DNA of 64,000 bases from Brumimicrobium glaciale. Its GTDB lineage: Bacteria; Bacteroidota; Bacteroidia; Flavobacteriales_D; Crocinitomicaceae. Position numbers and translations under genes: made by a program. Location of the stretch: the NCBI RefSeq assembly GCF_004152935.1, contig NZ_SETE01000002.1, positions 682,001 to 746,000 of the forward strand. Direction: 5' to 3'. Shown in pieces: positions 55,223-64,000 of the stretch (position 1 is the first letter of the stretch; each line of letters begins with the position of its first letter). The notes under the pieces are model-generated. The model saw only the letters and a program-made list of their open reading frames with translations. It searched no databases and was not told where the DNA came from.

Positions 55223-55846
55223 ATGGAAATGATTAAAAAATACTTCCCGAAATTAACAGAAGATCAAATCTCTAAATTTGAGCGATTAGGTCCACTTTAT
55301 GAGGAATGGAATCAGCAAATCAATGTGATTAGCAGAAAAGACATGGATCAATTTTATGAGCGACATGTTTTACATTCTTTAGCGATTGCGAAGGCTATCC
55401 GTTTTAATCCAGGAACCAAAATTCTTGATGTTGGTACAGGAGGTGGATTCCCAGGGATTCCTTTGGCTATAATGTTTCCTGAATGTAAATTCCATTTGGT
55501 AGATTCAATTGGAAAGAAAATTAAGGTTGTAGAGGCAGTTGTAGAAGCTTTGGAATTAAAAAATGTTCACTTTAGTCATAAGAGAGCTGAAGAAGTTAAG
55601 GACAAGTATGATTTTATCGTGAGTAGAGCGGTTACTAAAATGCCTGTTTTCATTTCATGGGTGAGAAAGAAAATAAATAAAAAGCACAACAACGCTCTTC
55701 CAAATGGAATTCTTTATCTTAAAGGAGGTGATCTGACTGAGGAAATGAGCACAGTTCAGACTTTTCATGAGTATTTCGATATTCCTGAATATTTTGAAGA
55801 GGAGTTTTTTGAGACGAAGAAGGTTGTTTATGTTCAAGTTTATTAG
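55223..55846 (+). CDS. rsmG: RsmG, 16S rRNA m7G527 methyltransferase
   Basis: RsmG methylates G527 of 16S rRNA. The 207-aa protein has the SAM site DVGTGGGFPGIPLAIMFP (~70) and the family motifs INVISRKDMDQFYERHVLHSL, FHLVDSIGKKIKVV and FIVSRAVTKMP. The start is near the promoter box, so the leader is very short or the second ATG is used. The stop is followed by a short palindrome of the family seen here. Confidence 0.96.
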   Translation: MEMIKKYFPKLTEDQISKFERLGPLYEEWNQQINVISRKDMDQFYERHVLHSLAIAKAIRFNPGTKILDVGTGGGFPGIPLAIMFPECKFHLVDSIGKKIKVVEAVVEALELKNVHFSHKRAEEVKDKYDFIVSRAVTKMPVFISWVRKKINKKHNNALPNGILYLKGGDLTEEMSTVQTFHEYFDIPEYFEEEFFETKKVVYVQVY

Positions 55847-55854
55847 GGTGGTTA

Positions 55855-55885
55855 TGTAAGGGGTGATTTGCAAATCACCCTTACA
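55855..55885. repeat. Short palindrome, family member 2 (after rsmG)
   Basis: Nearly perfect inverted repeat built on GGGTGATTTGCAAATCACCC with TGTA and TACA ends. Confidence 0.65.
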
Positions 55886-55943
55886 AAATCTTCTATACAA
55901 AATCTCCCGAACACATTCACCTGTGCACATTCATACTAACCCA

Positions 55944-55976
55944 TAAAAAAAGACCGTCCATTACAGACAGTCTTCA
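55944..55976 (-). terminator. Terminator after the 55999-56448 gene
   Basis: AAGACTGTC pairs with GGACGGTCTT (one mismatch) and is followed by a run of Ts on the reverse strand. Confidence 0.8.
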
Positions 55977-55998
55977 AGTATTTTAACCAAGATTCAAT

Positions 55999-56448
55999 TT
56001 ATATATCATCTGGCACAGACATCTTCTGTAATTTCTTTCTTTTTGGTTTCAACTTATCAATAAATACAACTCTTAGTTTCTCACGGTCTGCATTAATAAT
56101 CATTTCAGAGATTCCATTAGTTACTGAAGCTGGTTCGCCATTTAAGTTGTGAAACTTTTTATCATAAAGTTCTTCACTATTATCATCATAGTAATAAAAA
56201 ATAGCACTCACATATCCATTTTCAACACGCACTTTTCCACGAACACAGAATACTTCCTTCCCTTCGAAAAAAGAAATCATTACGTTTCTATAAATGTTAT
56301 CTGATATTGTGTAAGCACCACGTTCCTTAAACGCTTCATCATATTTTTCAAAACAATTCAACTCTTTTTGTTCCTCTTCTTGTGCAAAAGTGTTTCCAAC
56401 ACTAAAAAGTAAAAAAGCTGATATCGCAAGTAATAAAGTTTTTTTCAT
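55999..56448 (-). CDS. Secreted protein of unknown function
   Basis: The 149-aa protein has a clear signal peptide (KTLLLAISAFLLFSVGNTFA, cut before QEEE). The mature part has a pair of Cys (NCF and VFC), charged residues and the basic C-terminus LKPKRKKLQKMSVPDDI. I recognise no family. A candidate TATATTTG box lies upstream at 56484-56491 on the reverse strand. It is a single gene with its own terminator. Confidence 0.65.
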   Translation of the reverse strand: MKKTLLLAISAFLLFSVGNTFAQEEEQKELNCFEKYDEAFKERGAYTISDNIYRNVMISFFEGKEVFCVRGKVRVENGYVSAIFYYYDDNSEELYDKKFHNLNGEPASVTNGISEMIINADREKLRVVFIDKLKPKRKKLQKMSVPDDI

Positions 56449-56534
56449 TCTGTAAAGTTTAGCAAAGTTTTAACTCGGGTTTTCAAATATAATAAAATGC
56501 TTCAATTCAGATGATGTTTATATTTTATTTTTTC

Positions 56535-56542
56535 TAATTTTG
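56535..56542 (+). promoter_or_regulatory. Candidate promoter box for gmhA
   Basis: TAATTTTG matches TAnnTTTG and lies 17 bases before the ATG. AGGA (in GCAGGAACC) lies just upstream of the ATG as a possible ribosome site. Confidence 0.45.
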
Positions 56543-56559
56543 AACTTAAAGCAGGAACC

Positions 56560-57123
56560 ATGAAACAAATAGCAGACCAATTCAATGAAGCACTAGAAAC
56601 TTTAAAGAAATTCAACACTGAAGAGAACTATAGTGCCATTGCATCTGCAGGTAACATATTAGTTCAAAGTTTTAAAAATGAAGGTAAAGCGATCAGTTGT
56701 GGCAATGGTGGCTCTATGTGTGATGCGATGCATTTTGCTGAAGAATTAACAGGGCGCTATCGAAACAATCGCCCATCAATCGGTGCCGTTTCTATTTCCG
56801 ACCCATCTCATATAACCTGTGTTGCAAACGATTACGGTTATGAATATATTTTCTCTCGTTTTGTAGAAGGTGTAGGAAAAAAAGGAGATGTCTTATTGGC
56901 TATTTCCACCAGTGGAAACTCCGAAAACATCCTTAAAGCAATTGAAGTAGCTAAAGAAAAAGGAATAAAAGTTATAGGATTAACCGGAAAAGACGGCGGC
57001 AAAATGGCGGGGTTGTGTGATGTGGAAATTCGTGCACCACATGCGAACTATGCAGATCGCGCTCAGGAAATTCACATTAAAGTGATCCATAGCTTGATTG
57101 ATTACATCGAAAGGAATTTGTAG
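56560..57123 (+). CDS. gmhA: GmhA, sedoheptulose-7-phosphate isomerase
   Basis: GmhA makes D-glycero-D-manno-heptose 7-phosphate, the first step to LPS heptose. The 187-aa SIS-domain protein closely follows E. coli Gmh[28 protein letters not shown]-type segment, [27 protein letters not shown] and the final [17 protein letters not shown]. At one site E. coli has GGSHCD and this protein has GGSMCD (Met53). The stop codon lies within a short palindrome of the local repeat family. Confidence 0.93.
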   Translation: MKQIADQFNEALETLKKFNTEENYSAIASAGNILVQSFKNEGKAISCGNGGSMCDAMHFAEELTGRYRNNRPSIGAVSISDPSHITCVANDYGYEYIFSRFVEGVGKKGDVLLAISTSGNSENILKAIEVAKEKGIKVIGLTGKDGGKMAGLCDVEIRAPHANYADRAQEIHIKVIHSLIDYIERNL

Positions 57124-57146
57124 GGCGATATAAAATCACCCATGCA
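57119..57146. repeat. Short palindrome, family member 3 (over the gmhA stop)
   Basis: TGTAGGGCGATAT...ATCACCCATGCA: a decayed copy of the family, overlapping the gmhA stop. Confidence 0.5.
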
Positions 57147-57176
57147 AAAATCCCTCTAAAAATAAATATTTGTTCT

Positions 57177-57437
57177 TTATTTTGTTGCTGCCCATTTTCT
57201 AACTTCAGTTCGAAACCATTCGTCAGCGGCATCAGTCCACTTGTAATTATCTCTTACATAAGAAACTGTGTCTTTTTCGATGTCTGTGTAAGCATCACCG
57301 TCAATTACAGCTTTAAATAATTGTGCAGCATCATCTTTTGAGAGTCTACCATCTCCTGCACCAGATGTTAACTTTTCAGCTAGTTCTAATAACTCACCAT
57401 CATACTTTTTTCCGTCAATTGTTTTGTAATAACCCAT
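57177..57437 (-). CDS. Small conserved-type protein with EF-hand-like loop
   Basis: The 86-aa protein has no signal peptide. It includes GAGDGRLSKDDAAQLF, which resembles a calcium-binding EF-hand loop though without the full Asp pattern, and Trp-rich ends (NYKWTDAADEWFRTEVRKWAATK). I have a faint memory of similar short proteins in other bacteria but no family name. It is flanked by palindromic repeats and convergent with gmhA. Confidence 0.6.
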   Translation of the reverse strand: MGYYKTIDGKKYDGELLELAEKLTSGAGDGRLSKDDAAQLFKAVIDGDAYTDIEKDTVSYVRDNYKWTDAADEWFRTEVRKWAATK

Positions 57438-57503
57438 TTTATTTATTTAAGTTTCTTAAAATTAATAAAAAGTTTTGACTTTTAAAAGACAAATGGGCGA
57501 AGA

Positions 57504-57558
57504 GTTAGTGTAGGGGCGATTTACTAATCGCCCTTACACTAATCGCCCTTACACTAAT
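57504..57558. repeat. Short palindrome, family member 4, with extra half-unit
   Basis: TGTAGGGGCGATTTACTAATCG followed by CCCTTACACTAAT, and then the ATCGCCCTTACACTAAT half repeated. It shows how the palindrome may expand. Confidence 0.65.
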
Positions 57559-57706
57559 TACAATTATCTTTTTACAGATTTGATCTTTTTTTTCAATTGT
57601 AACATCTGATGTCAATTATTTCACTATCTTAATTTAGAGTTATGAGGCATTTTACAGAATAAAGGCATCATAATTTTTAGAATAGTTACTTAAAACCTAA
57701 ATCAAT

Positions 57707-59245
57707 ATGTTAGTCAAATCATTTGGCAGCGCCGTTTTCGGCATTGAAGCCACCACAATCACCATCGAAGTAAATATCGATAAAGGAATCAGTTTTATAT
57801 TGGTCGGACTGCCAGATAGCGCAGTGAAAGAGAGTCAGCAAAGAATAAAAGCAGCACTTTCTAATAACGGCTACAAATATCCCATGAAAGAAATTACAGT
57901 GAATATGGCTCCGGCCGATATTCGTAAGGAAGGGTCTACTTTTGATCTGCCGATTGGCATTGGAATTATGGCAGCAAGCGAACAAGTTAAAACGGATTCT
58001 TTAGGAGATTATATTTTACTGGGAGAATTGTCTCTCGATGGAAGTCTACAACCCATGAAAGGAGTTTTACCCATCGCTTTAAAAGCAAAAGAAGAGGGTT
58101 TTAAAGGAATAATTTTGCCTTTAGAAAATGTTAGGGAAGCCGCCATTGTAGATGGATTAAATGTTTACGGAGCTTCAACTATTAATGAAGTCATTACTTT
58201 CTTGAATGATGGAACAGGAATGGAGCCGACTAAAATTGATATTCGTCAAGAATTCTATAATAAATTGGATGAATTCGCTGTTGATTTCAGAGATGTTAAG
58301 GGTCAACAGAACATTAAAAGATCATTTGAGATAGCTGCTTCAGGCGGACATAATGTGGTTTTAATTGGCCCTCCAGGAGCTGGAAAATCAATGTTAGCGA
58401 AACGTTTACCAACTATTTTACCTCCAATGAGTATCAATGAATCTTTGGAGACAACTAAAATTCATTCAGTAGCTGGAAAAGTTAAGGCTGGAGCTGGATT
58501 AATTACAGAACGACCATTTAGAAAACCTCATCATACGATTTCCGATGTCGCTTTAGTTGGAGGAGGAAGTTATCCTCAACCCGGAGAGATTTCTTTGGCG
58601 CACAACGGTGTTTTATTCTTGGATGAACTTCCTGAATATAAACGTTCAGTTTTAGAAGTCATGCGTCAACCGATTGAAGATAGATATGTAACGATTTCAA
58701 GGGCTAAATTCACGGTAGAGTATCCCGCAGGATTTATGTTGGTTGCAGCAATGAATCCTTGTCCGTGTGGTTATTATAATCACCCCGATAAAGATTGTGT
58801 TTGCGCCCCAGGAATTGTCCAAAACTATTTGAATAAAATTAGTGGACCACTACTCGACCGAATTGATTTACACGTTGAAGTTACTCCTGTCAGCTTTGAT
58901 GAATTGGCTTATCATCAACCTGAAGAAGGAAGTAAAGACATTCGAGAACGTGTGGTAAAAGCGAGATCAATTCAAGAGGAAAGATTTGCAGAATCAGAAG
59001 AAACGCATTGTAATGCACAAATGTCTAGCAAGGAATTGCGGAAGTATTGCAATATTGATGAAGCATGCAACGCAATTTTAAAACAAGCGATGGACAGACT
59101 TGGACTTTCCGCAAGAGCCTATGATAGAATTTTGAAAGTATCAAGAACAATTGCCGATTTAGAACAAGCGGAGGGAATAACAACGGCGCACATTTCTGAG
59201 GCTATACAGTTTAGGAGTTTGGATAGGGAGGATTGGGCGAAATAA
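57707..59245 (+). CDS. comM: ComM/YifB, Mg-chelatase-like AAA+ ATPase
   Basis: ComM is a DNA branch-migration helicase promoting integration of incoming DNA in naturally competent bacteria. The 512-aa protein has an N-terminal Lon-like domain (~1-170), the AAA+ module with Walker A GPPGAGKS (residues 221-228), and [35 protein letters not shown]-type Walker B region. The zinc-binding [15 protein letters not shown] segment and ERITVSRA-like RYVTISRA follow. Its presence hints at competence, but no other competence gene lies in this window. Confidence 0.94.
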   Translation: MLVKSFGSAVFGIEATTITIEVNIDKGISFILVGLPDSAVKESQQRIKAALSNNGYKYPMKEITVNMAPADIRKEGSTFDLPIGIGIMAASEQVKTDSLGDYILLGELSLDGSLQPMKGVLPIALKAKEEGFKGIILPLENVREAAIVDGLNVYGASTINEVITFLNDGTGMEPTKIDIRQEFYNKLDEFAVDFRDVKGQQNIKRSFEIAASGGHNVVLIGPPGAGKSMLAKRLPTILPPMSINESLETTKIHSVAGKVKAGAGLITERPFRKPHHTISDVALVGGGSYPQPGEISLAHNGVLFLDELPEYKRSVLEVMRQPIEDRYVTISRAKFTVEYPAGFMLVAAMNPCPCGYYNHPDKDCVCAPGIVQNYLNKISGPLLDRIDLHVEVTPVSFDELAYHQPEEGSKDIRERVVKARSIQEERFAESEETHCNAQMSSKELRKYCNIDEACNAILKQAMDRLGLSARAYDRILKVSRTIADLEQAEGITTAHISEAIQFRSLDREDWAK

Positions 59246-59277
59246 TTGACAATGGACAATTGATAATTGACAATTGG
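59246..59277. repeat. AATTGACAATTG-type low-complexity tract
   Basis: Tandem ATTGACAATGGACAATTGA copies right after the comM stop; a second tract lies at 59378-59405. Same family as at 4682. Confidence 0.55.
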
Positions 59278-59461
59278 TAGACTCAAGTTTAATTCATGAA
59301 ACCAGAAAGTTCTGATGATTTATCAAACCTAATAATTGAAGTGTAAATCATGAATTTCTAAAGGGAAATACAAAATTATCAATTGTTAATTTTCAATTAT
59401 CAATTCAAAATGAACGTTTTTCAAAGTTAGTTGTACATGGTGAAAACTAAAACAATTAATT

Positions 59462-60376
59462 ATGAAAAAGCTTATTTTATTATCCGGAATATTTGTGACG
59501 TTGTTTATTGGTGGAGTCCATTCACAATACAATGCAGCTGCAAAACAAAATGTTATAAACGAAGAGGTGCAGGTTGAAAGATATGACGAGGACACCAAGG
59601 AATACAAAATTGTTACAGAAACAAGAGAGGTTGAATCTGATACTTATGGAAATGCTGAGGGAAATCAATATGATTTAGCTGTGGATGGTGCTTTTGAAGG
59701 TCAAACGATTGCTGTTTTGCATTTGTACACTGGAGAAGGATTTGATTTTTCTTTGCCTACCGCTTCATTAAAAGAAAAAGGATTTTCTGTTTACCGTTGG
59801 ATTAATAACCCACCTTCACCTGAAGCATTAGATTCTGCATTGGCTAAATCTTGTCAATTGTGGATTATTTCCTCGAGTACTCAAAAACTTAATTTGAAAC
59901 ATGCTGAAGTGATTAAAAAGTATTTCGACAGTGGGAAAGGAGTTTACATTTGGGGAGATAATCAGCCTTATTATGCCGATGCAAATTTCATTGCTAATCA
60001 TCTTATTGGAAATAAAATGCTAGGAAATGTAATGGGTGACCAAACAGTTGGGCTATTGCAAGACGGAAGCAAGTCTGGAATTATGCCAAATCATTTAATC
60101 ACAACAGGATTACAAAATATTTACGAAGGAATTACAATTGCTACAATTGATCAACATCCAGATTTGACTCCAATAATTTATGGTTCTGACGGAAACTTGG
60201 TAACAGCGGCTTATGAAAAAGATGGGAAACGTCTTTTGGTAGATGGAGGATTTACTCGTTTATTCTTGAAATGGGATACAGCAGGAACAGGAAGATATGT
60301 TAAAAACGCTGCGGCTTGGTTGGTAAATTATGAGCGATTTGGTGATGCTGTTTTGGCGGAAAAAGAAGGTGAATAA
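59462..60376 (+). CDS. Secreted protein, tandem paralogue 1, unknown fold
   Basis: The 304-aa protein has a signal peptide (LILLSGIFVTLFIGGVHSQ). After a variable ~50-residue region the rest (GNQYDLAVDGAFEGQTIAVLH... onward) is a single domain with alternating strands and helices (FEGQTIAVLHLYTG, FSVYRWINNPPSPEALD, CQLWIISSSTQ, VIKKYFDSGKGVYIWGDNQPYYAD, LLVDGGFTRLFLKWDTAGTGRY). This suggests a class I glutamine-amidotransferase-like or ThuA-like fold, but the only Cys (KSCQLW) is not in a nucleophile elbow. It is followed by a paralogue of high identity. Confidence 0.75.
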   Translation: MKKLILLSGIFVTLFIGGVHSQYNAAAKQNVINEEVQVERYDEDTKEYKIVTETREVESDTYGNAEGNQYDLAVDGAFEGQTIAVLHLYTGEGFDFSLPTASLKEKGFSVYRWINNPPSPEALDSALAKSCQLWIISSSTQKLNLKHAEVIKKYFDSGKGVYIWGDNQPYYADANFIANHLIGNKMLGNVMGDQTVGLLQDGSKSGIMPNHLITTGLQNIYEGITIATIDQHPDLTPIIYGSDGNLVTAAYEKDGKRLLVDGGFTRLFLKWDTAGTGRYVKNAAAWLVNYERFGDAVLAEKEGE

Positions 60377-60549
60377 TTATGAATTAAGAGTTAAAAACTC
60401 GGGCTACGTGAAAACTAGAAACCGACTATAGCGATTAAGGACCACGAATTAAAAACTCGCAGAAGCCTAATAGCCATAGTAGCGAACTAGAGTTAACAAA
60501 GCCAAGAAAAAATAGATCAGGCTCGACAGAAAATTAAACAACTAGAATT

Positions 60550-61458
60550 ATGAAAAAGTTAATATTATCAGGATTATTTACTTTACTATTTATTGGAGGA
60601 GTTCAATCTCAATACAATAAAAGTGCGGGTCAAAACATTGTAAACGAAGATGTAAGCAGATCAGTTTATGATGCGCAAACACAAACCCATAAAATTGTAA
60701 CAGAAACAAGGGAGGTTAGTGCTGACAGCTATGGAAACGCTGCAGGAAATCAATATGATTTGGCTGTTGATGGCGCTTTTGAAGGCCAAACTATTGCAGT
60801 ATTGCATTTTTACACAGGTGGAGGATTTGATTTTTCTTTGCCAACTGCTTCGTTAAAGGAAAAAGGATTCTCTGTTTACCGTTGGATTAACAACCCTCCT
60901 TCACCTGAAGCATTAGATTCTGCATTGTCCAAATCTTGTCAATTGTGGATTATTTCTTCCAGCTCACAAAGGCTGAATTTGGAACACGCCAAAGTAATTA
61001 AAAAGTTTTTTGATAGCGGAAAAGGAGTTTATCTCTGGGGCGACAATCAACCTTATTATGCTGATGCAAATTTCATTGCAGACCAATTGATAAACGCTAA
61101 AATGGATGGCGATATACCAGGGGACAAAACTGTAGGAATTCTTCAAAACGGAAGTAAATCGGGGATAATGCCGAATCATTTAATTACAACTGGACTTCAA
61201 AACATTTATGAAGGTGGTACAATTGCAACAATTGCAGATCATAAAGATTTGACACCAATTGTTTACGGATCGGCAGGTAATCTTGTTACTGCAACTTATG
61301 AAAAAGACGGAAAAAGATTAATTATTGACGGGGGATTTACACGCCTGTATTATAAATGGGACTCAGCAGGAACAGATAGATATGTTAAGAATGCAGCTGC
61401 TTGGTTGGTAAATTATGAACGATTTGGAGAAGATGTACTTGCTAAAGAAGATCTTTAA
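60550..61458 (+). CDS. Secreted protein, tandem paralogue 2, unknown fold
   Basis: The 302-aa protein has signal FTLLFIGGVQSQ and the same layout as the gene at 59462. By eye about 35 of the ~245 residues from GNxxGNQYDLAVDG on differ. The N-terminal ~50 residues differ more. Conserved among the pair are WGDNQPYYADANFIA, GSKSGIMPNHLITTGLQNIYEG and YVKNAAAWLVNYERFG. There is a gap of 173 bases between the copies without an obvious terminator, so they may be cotranscribed. The function is unknown. Confidence 0.75.
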   Translation: MKKLILSGLFTLLFIGGVQSQYNKSAGQNIVNEDVSRSVYDAQTQTHKIVTETREVSADSYGNAAGNQYDLAVDGAFEGQTIAVLHFYTGGGFDFSLPTASLKEKGFSVYRWINNPPSPEALDSALSKSCQLWIISSSSQRLNLEHAKVIKKFFDSGKGVYLWGDNQPYYADANFIADQLINAKMDGDIPGDKTVGILQNGSKSGIMPNHLITTGLQNIYEGGTIATIADHKDLTPIVYGSAGNLVTATYEKDGKRLIIDGGFTRLYYKWDSAGTDRYVKNAAAWLVNYERFGEDVLAKEDL

Positions 61459-61840
61459 TGCTAAACGTAAAAAAATGAAGCGCAGCAGTGCACAATCAAT
61501 TACGAATTTGGGGAATTGCGAATTGTTGGATGGCTTATACAAGTTAGTCAATTGGGAATCTGATAGATTAGGATGGTTAAAGGAGGAGTATTGAATTAGG
61601 GCAATGATGAATTGATGTATGGATATTTATAAAGTGATCTAAAAATAAGAAAGTGTTAGGTGAGTTGGGTGAGTCGAGTGGAAAGTGATTATAGAAGCAG
61701 AAAATAGCTTAAACTATTAATAAAGCACATAAGCCTATGGCATTACAGTAATTTTTATATGTTTGTTGTAATCCGTCATTTTGTTTGATGGTTTCTTATC
61801 TTAGTAGAAACATAAAAACATTTAGCTTAATCACCAGCTT
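61459..61840. other. Gap between the tandem paralogues and the last gene
   Basis: No gene is supported in these 382 bases. The sequence has no strong repeat or hairpin I could see. A weak promoter (TATCTTAG at about 61797) may serve the last gene. Confidence 0.55.
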
Positions 61841-63997
61841 ATGAAACTGATTAAATACTTCACTTTTTTAGTAATATTCATAGCTACTGCCATATCAGTA
61901 AGTGGTCAGGTGATGATAAGTCAATATATAGACACAGATTCTGGCACAACACCAAAAGGCATTGAAGTTTATAACCACAGCGCTTCAACAATTGATTTCT
62001 CTGTTCAAAATCTAGAGGTTTACCTAGGTTCAAATGGAAACCCTTGTGCAAGTCTAACAGGCGCTAAAATAACTTCTGGGACTTTAGCACCAAATGAGGT
62101 CTGGGTAATAGGTACATCAGACTTAATAACAGCAGCATCCACAGGAAGTAATTTAGGGGGATCAACAACCTACGGCTTTAACTTCAATGGCAATGATGCA
62201 ATAGAGTTATATCTCGATGGGGATTTAATGGATGTAATTGGAGAGTGTGGTTCAGACCCTGGGTCAAGTTGGAGTGGAAGCGGTGTTAGCACTGCTGATC
62301 AAAATATTTCAATAAAACCTGGAATTTGTTCTGGATCAACAGCTCCATTAACTGACCCAAGCTTAAGATTTGAAAAAACTTCTAATGGAGTCATCACGAC
62401 AGGTTTCGGAGACTCTCCTGCTTGCTCGCCTCTTTTTATTACAACATCATTTATACCAACAACTTTTACAGTCGCTTGTATCACAAGTTATACAGGAACA
62501 GTTTCCTTCAATTCGAATGGTGATTATAACTCTGGTAATACTTTTAGTGTTCAAATTTCTGATTTAAGTGGTTCTTTTTCGAACCCAACAGTTATCGGTT
62601 CAATTAGCCAAAGCGGAACAGACCCTGCTAATTCAATTTCCATAACAGTTCCTGCTAACTACTATTCAGGCACAGAGTACCGAATGAGAGTTGTGAGCAC
62701 AGACCCAATAGTTAACGGAGCAAACAATGGACATGATATTGAAATAATAAATTCTTCTCCTTGTGATCCAACCATTCCAGATTTCGGTGGGATTATCATT
62801 AACGAATTTTCGAATGGGCCATCTAGTTCACAAGAATATTATGAATTAGTTGTTGCAGGAGAATGTGGTGAAACAACTGATATTAGAGGCTATATAATTG
62901 ATGACAATAACGGAGATTTTGGATCAGGAGGTATTGCTCCAGGTCATCTAAAAATAAGCAATCATGCGCAATGGAGCAATATTGAAGTAGGTTCTATCAT
63001 TGTAGTTTACAACTCTTCGACAGGTGAAAGAAATCCTCATATATCCTTGGATGATTTAACTGACTCTGACGCTGATTTAGTTTATATTATTCCATTCAAC
63101 GACCCAACTTACTTAAGCTTAGCCAATGAGTTCCCTAATTCATCCGATAATTCCTACAGCCCCGATGTGAATCCTCCACCTAACTTAACTAATTTTACAA
63201 ACAGAATTGGTTTTAACAACATTGCTGATGTCGCACAAACCCGTAAACCAAACGGCGATTATTTTTTCGGAATTTCTTATGGTGTCGGGAATAATGGTGG
63301 AGTTGACAATACAAAAATCAGCAATTCAGATTTAACAGAGAAAAACGTTTACTTCAATTCAGGAGATTTTAGGAATATAAATAATTGGAGCGTTGGGGAC
63401 GCTACTAATGATGGAACCACAACCGATGAAACTCCAGGAGCGGCAAACAACTCAGCAAATCAAGGATGGATTGATATGCTTAGGTCTTCAACAGGAAGTT
63501 GCGGTTTAGTGGCATTGCCTGTGAAGATGTTGAGATTTGAAGGAGAATTCATTAATAGAGAAGTCGAGTTATACTGGAAAACAGCTACAGAACTCAATAA
63601 TAACTATTACGAATTGTTTCACTCAAAAACAGGATATGACTTCGAGTCCATTGCCCTAATAGATGGACATGGAACTGTTAATTCACCAAAAGAATATAAT
63701 TTTAAGCATAGAAACTCTAGTTCTGGGATTCATTATTATCGTTTAAAGTCTGTTGATTATAATGGTAAAATTCATGAAAACGGGACAATTTCAGTTCAAA
63801 TCGAAAGAGACGAAATTCATTATGATTCCAATACACAAACTTTACATTTCCCTGGCAAAGGAGAGTATCATGTTTATTCAACTTCTGGTCAAAAAATTTT
63901 TAAAGCAGAAAACAAAGCTCAAATTTCTTTTTCTAAAAAGGGCTTTTTCTTGATTTATAATGCAGAAAGTGGTGTTGTGACGAAGATTGTTATCTAA
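61841..63997 (+). CDS. Secreted lamin-tail-domain protein with T9SS-like C-terminus
   Basis: The 718-aa protein has a signal peptide (FTFLVIFIATAISVSG). It contains two lamin-tail-like (LTD) domains, around residues 22-160 (VMISQYIDTDSGTTPKGIEVYNHSASTIDFS) and 315-510 (GGIIINEFSNGPSSSQEYYELVVAGECGETTDIRGYIIDD). A Ser/Gly-rich region lies between. The C-terminus has an LPVKMLRFEGEFINREVELYWKTATELNNNYYEL-type module, a common Bacteroidetes linker domain, and ends in VYSTSGQKIFKAENKAQISFSKKGFFLIYNAESGVVTKIVI-like sorting strands. Surface or secreted location is expected; the function is unknown. Confidence 0.8.
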   Translation: MKLIKYFTFLVIFIATAISVSGQVMISQYIDTDSGTTPKGIEVYNHSASTIDFSVQNLEVYLGSNGNPCASLTGAKITSGTLAPNEVWVIGTSDLITAASTGSNLGGSTTYGFNFNGNDAIELYLDGDLMDVIGECGSDPGSSWSGSGVSTADQNISIKPGICSGSTAPLTDPSLRFEKTSNGVITTGFGDSPACSPLFITTSFIPTTFTVACITSYTGTVSFNSNGDYNSGNTFSVQISDLSGSFSNPTVIGSISQSGTDPANSISITVPANYYSGTEYRMRVVSTDPIVNGANNGHDIEIINSSPCDPTIPDFGGIIINEFSNGPSSSQEYYELVVAGECGETTDIRGYIIDDNNGDFGSGGIAPGHLKISNHAQWSNIEVGSIIVVYNSSTGERNPHISLDDLTDSDADLVYIIPFNDPTYLSLANEFPNSSDNSYSPDVNPPPNLTNFTNRIGFNNIADVAQTRKPNGDYFFGISYGVGNNGGVDNTKISNSDLTEKNVYFNSGDFRNINNWSVGDATNDGTTTDETPGAANNSANQGWIDMLRSSTGSCGLVALPVKMLRFEGEFINREVELYWKTATELNNNYYELFHSKTGYDFESIALIDGHGTVNSPKEYNFKHRNSSSGIHYYRLKSVDYNGKIHENGTISVQIERDEIHYDSNTQTLHFPGKGEYHVYSTSGQKIFKAENKAQISFSKKGFFLIYNAESGVVTKIVI

Positions 63998-64000
63998 TTA

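Overview
This AT-rich 64 kb window reads as ordinary chromosome of a Bacteroidetes bacterium, most likely Flavobacteriia. The evidence is candidate TAnnTTTG promoter boxes, type IX secretion (T9SS) C-terminal sorting domains, a PorV-like outer-membrane protein, large TonB-dependent receptors with a carboxypeptidase-regulatory N-domain, a long (316 aa) NusB, and an F1 atpD-atpC pair away from the rest of the ATP synthase genes. I found no rRNA, tRNA, CRISPR array, phage or insertion sequence. I cannot name the genus.

Layout. 0-1.7 kb: a secreted T9SS cargo protein between two related small lipoprotein genes, one cut by the window edge. 1.9-9.4 kb: uvrA, an ABC exporter, then a forward run of leucine-dehydrogenase-like gene, nusB, DUF1573 lipoprotein and yajC. 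9.4-10.3 kb: repeat-rich non-coding DNA. 10.3-15.7 kb: reverse-strand genes including a DUF4294 protein, a DsrE-like protein, L-2-hydroxyglutarate oxidase, and a tryptophan-2,3-dioxygenase-like gene with a small membrane protein behind an Rrf2 regulator. 15.9-24.6 kb: a complete clade II (Sec-type) nitrous oxide reductase cluster: two near-identical lipoprotein cytochromes c, nosZ, a membrane protein, nosL, nosD, nosF, nosY and a polytopic membrane protein. 24.7-28.2 kb: glycosyltransferase, flippase-like protein, ruvC, HIT protein, greA. 28.3-37.4 kb: a compact operon of TonB-dependent receptor, 1400-aa secreted protein and PorV-like barrel. 37.6-43.5 kb: envelope genes (gamma carbonic anhydrase, murI, two skp/ompH, bamA, uppS). 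44-45.8 kb: atpC and atpD. 46-49.1 kb: a likely metal-handling module (HYC/CC/PP-motif protein, TonB receptor, heavy-metal-associated lipoprotein). 49.9-59.2 kb: nfu, lptF/G-type permease, tgt, glycosyltransferase, ECF sigma factor, rsmG, gmhA and comM, separated by several repeat families. 59.4-64 kb: a tandem pair of secreted paralogues and a secreted lamin-tail-domain protein.

How the genes work together. The strongest unit is the N2O respiration cluster. Electrons would pass through lipid-anchored monohaem cytochromes to an NosZ that itself carries a lipobox. NosL and NosDFY would supply and assemble the copper centres. The divergent Rrf2 regulator, with an IscR-like Cys/Cys/Cys/His set, and a palindrome upstream of the second cytochrome are plausible regulatory inputs. 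A separate metal-handling module 21 kb away could relate to copper supply, but that is speculation. uppS, bamA and the two skp genes form an outer-membrane assembly run, and the bulk of the remaining conserved genes is housekeeping.

The least explained parts are the receptor/1400-aa/PorV operon, the tandem secreted paralogues at 59-61 kb, the dioxygenase-like operon, and at least three families of palindromic or duplicated intergenic repeats.
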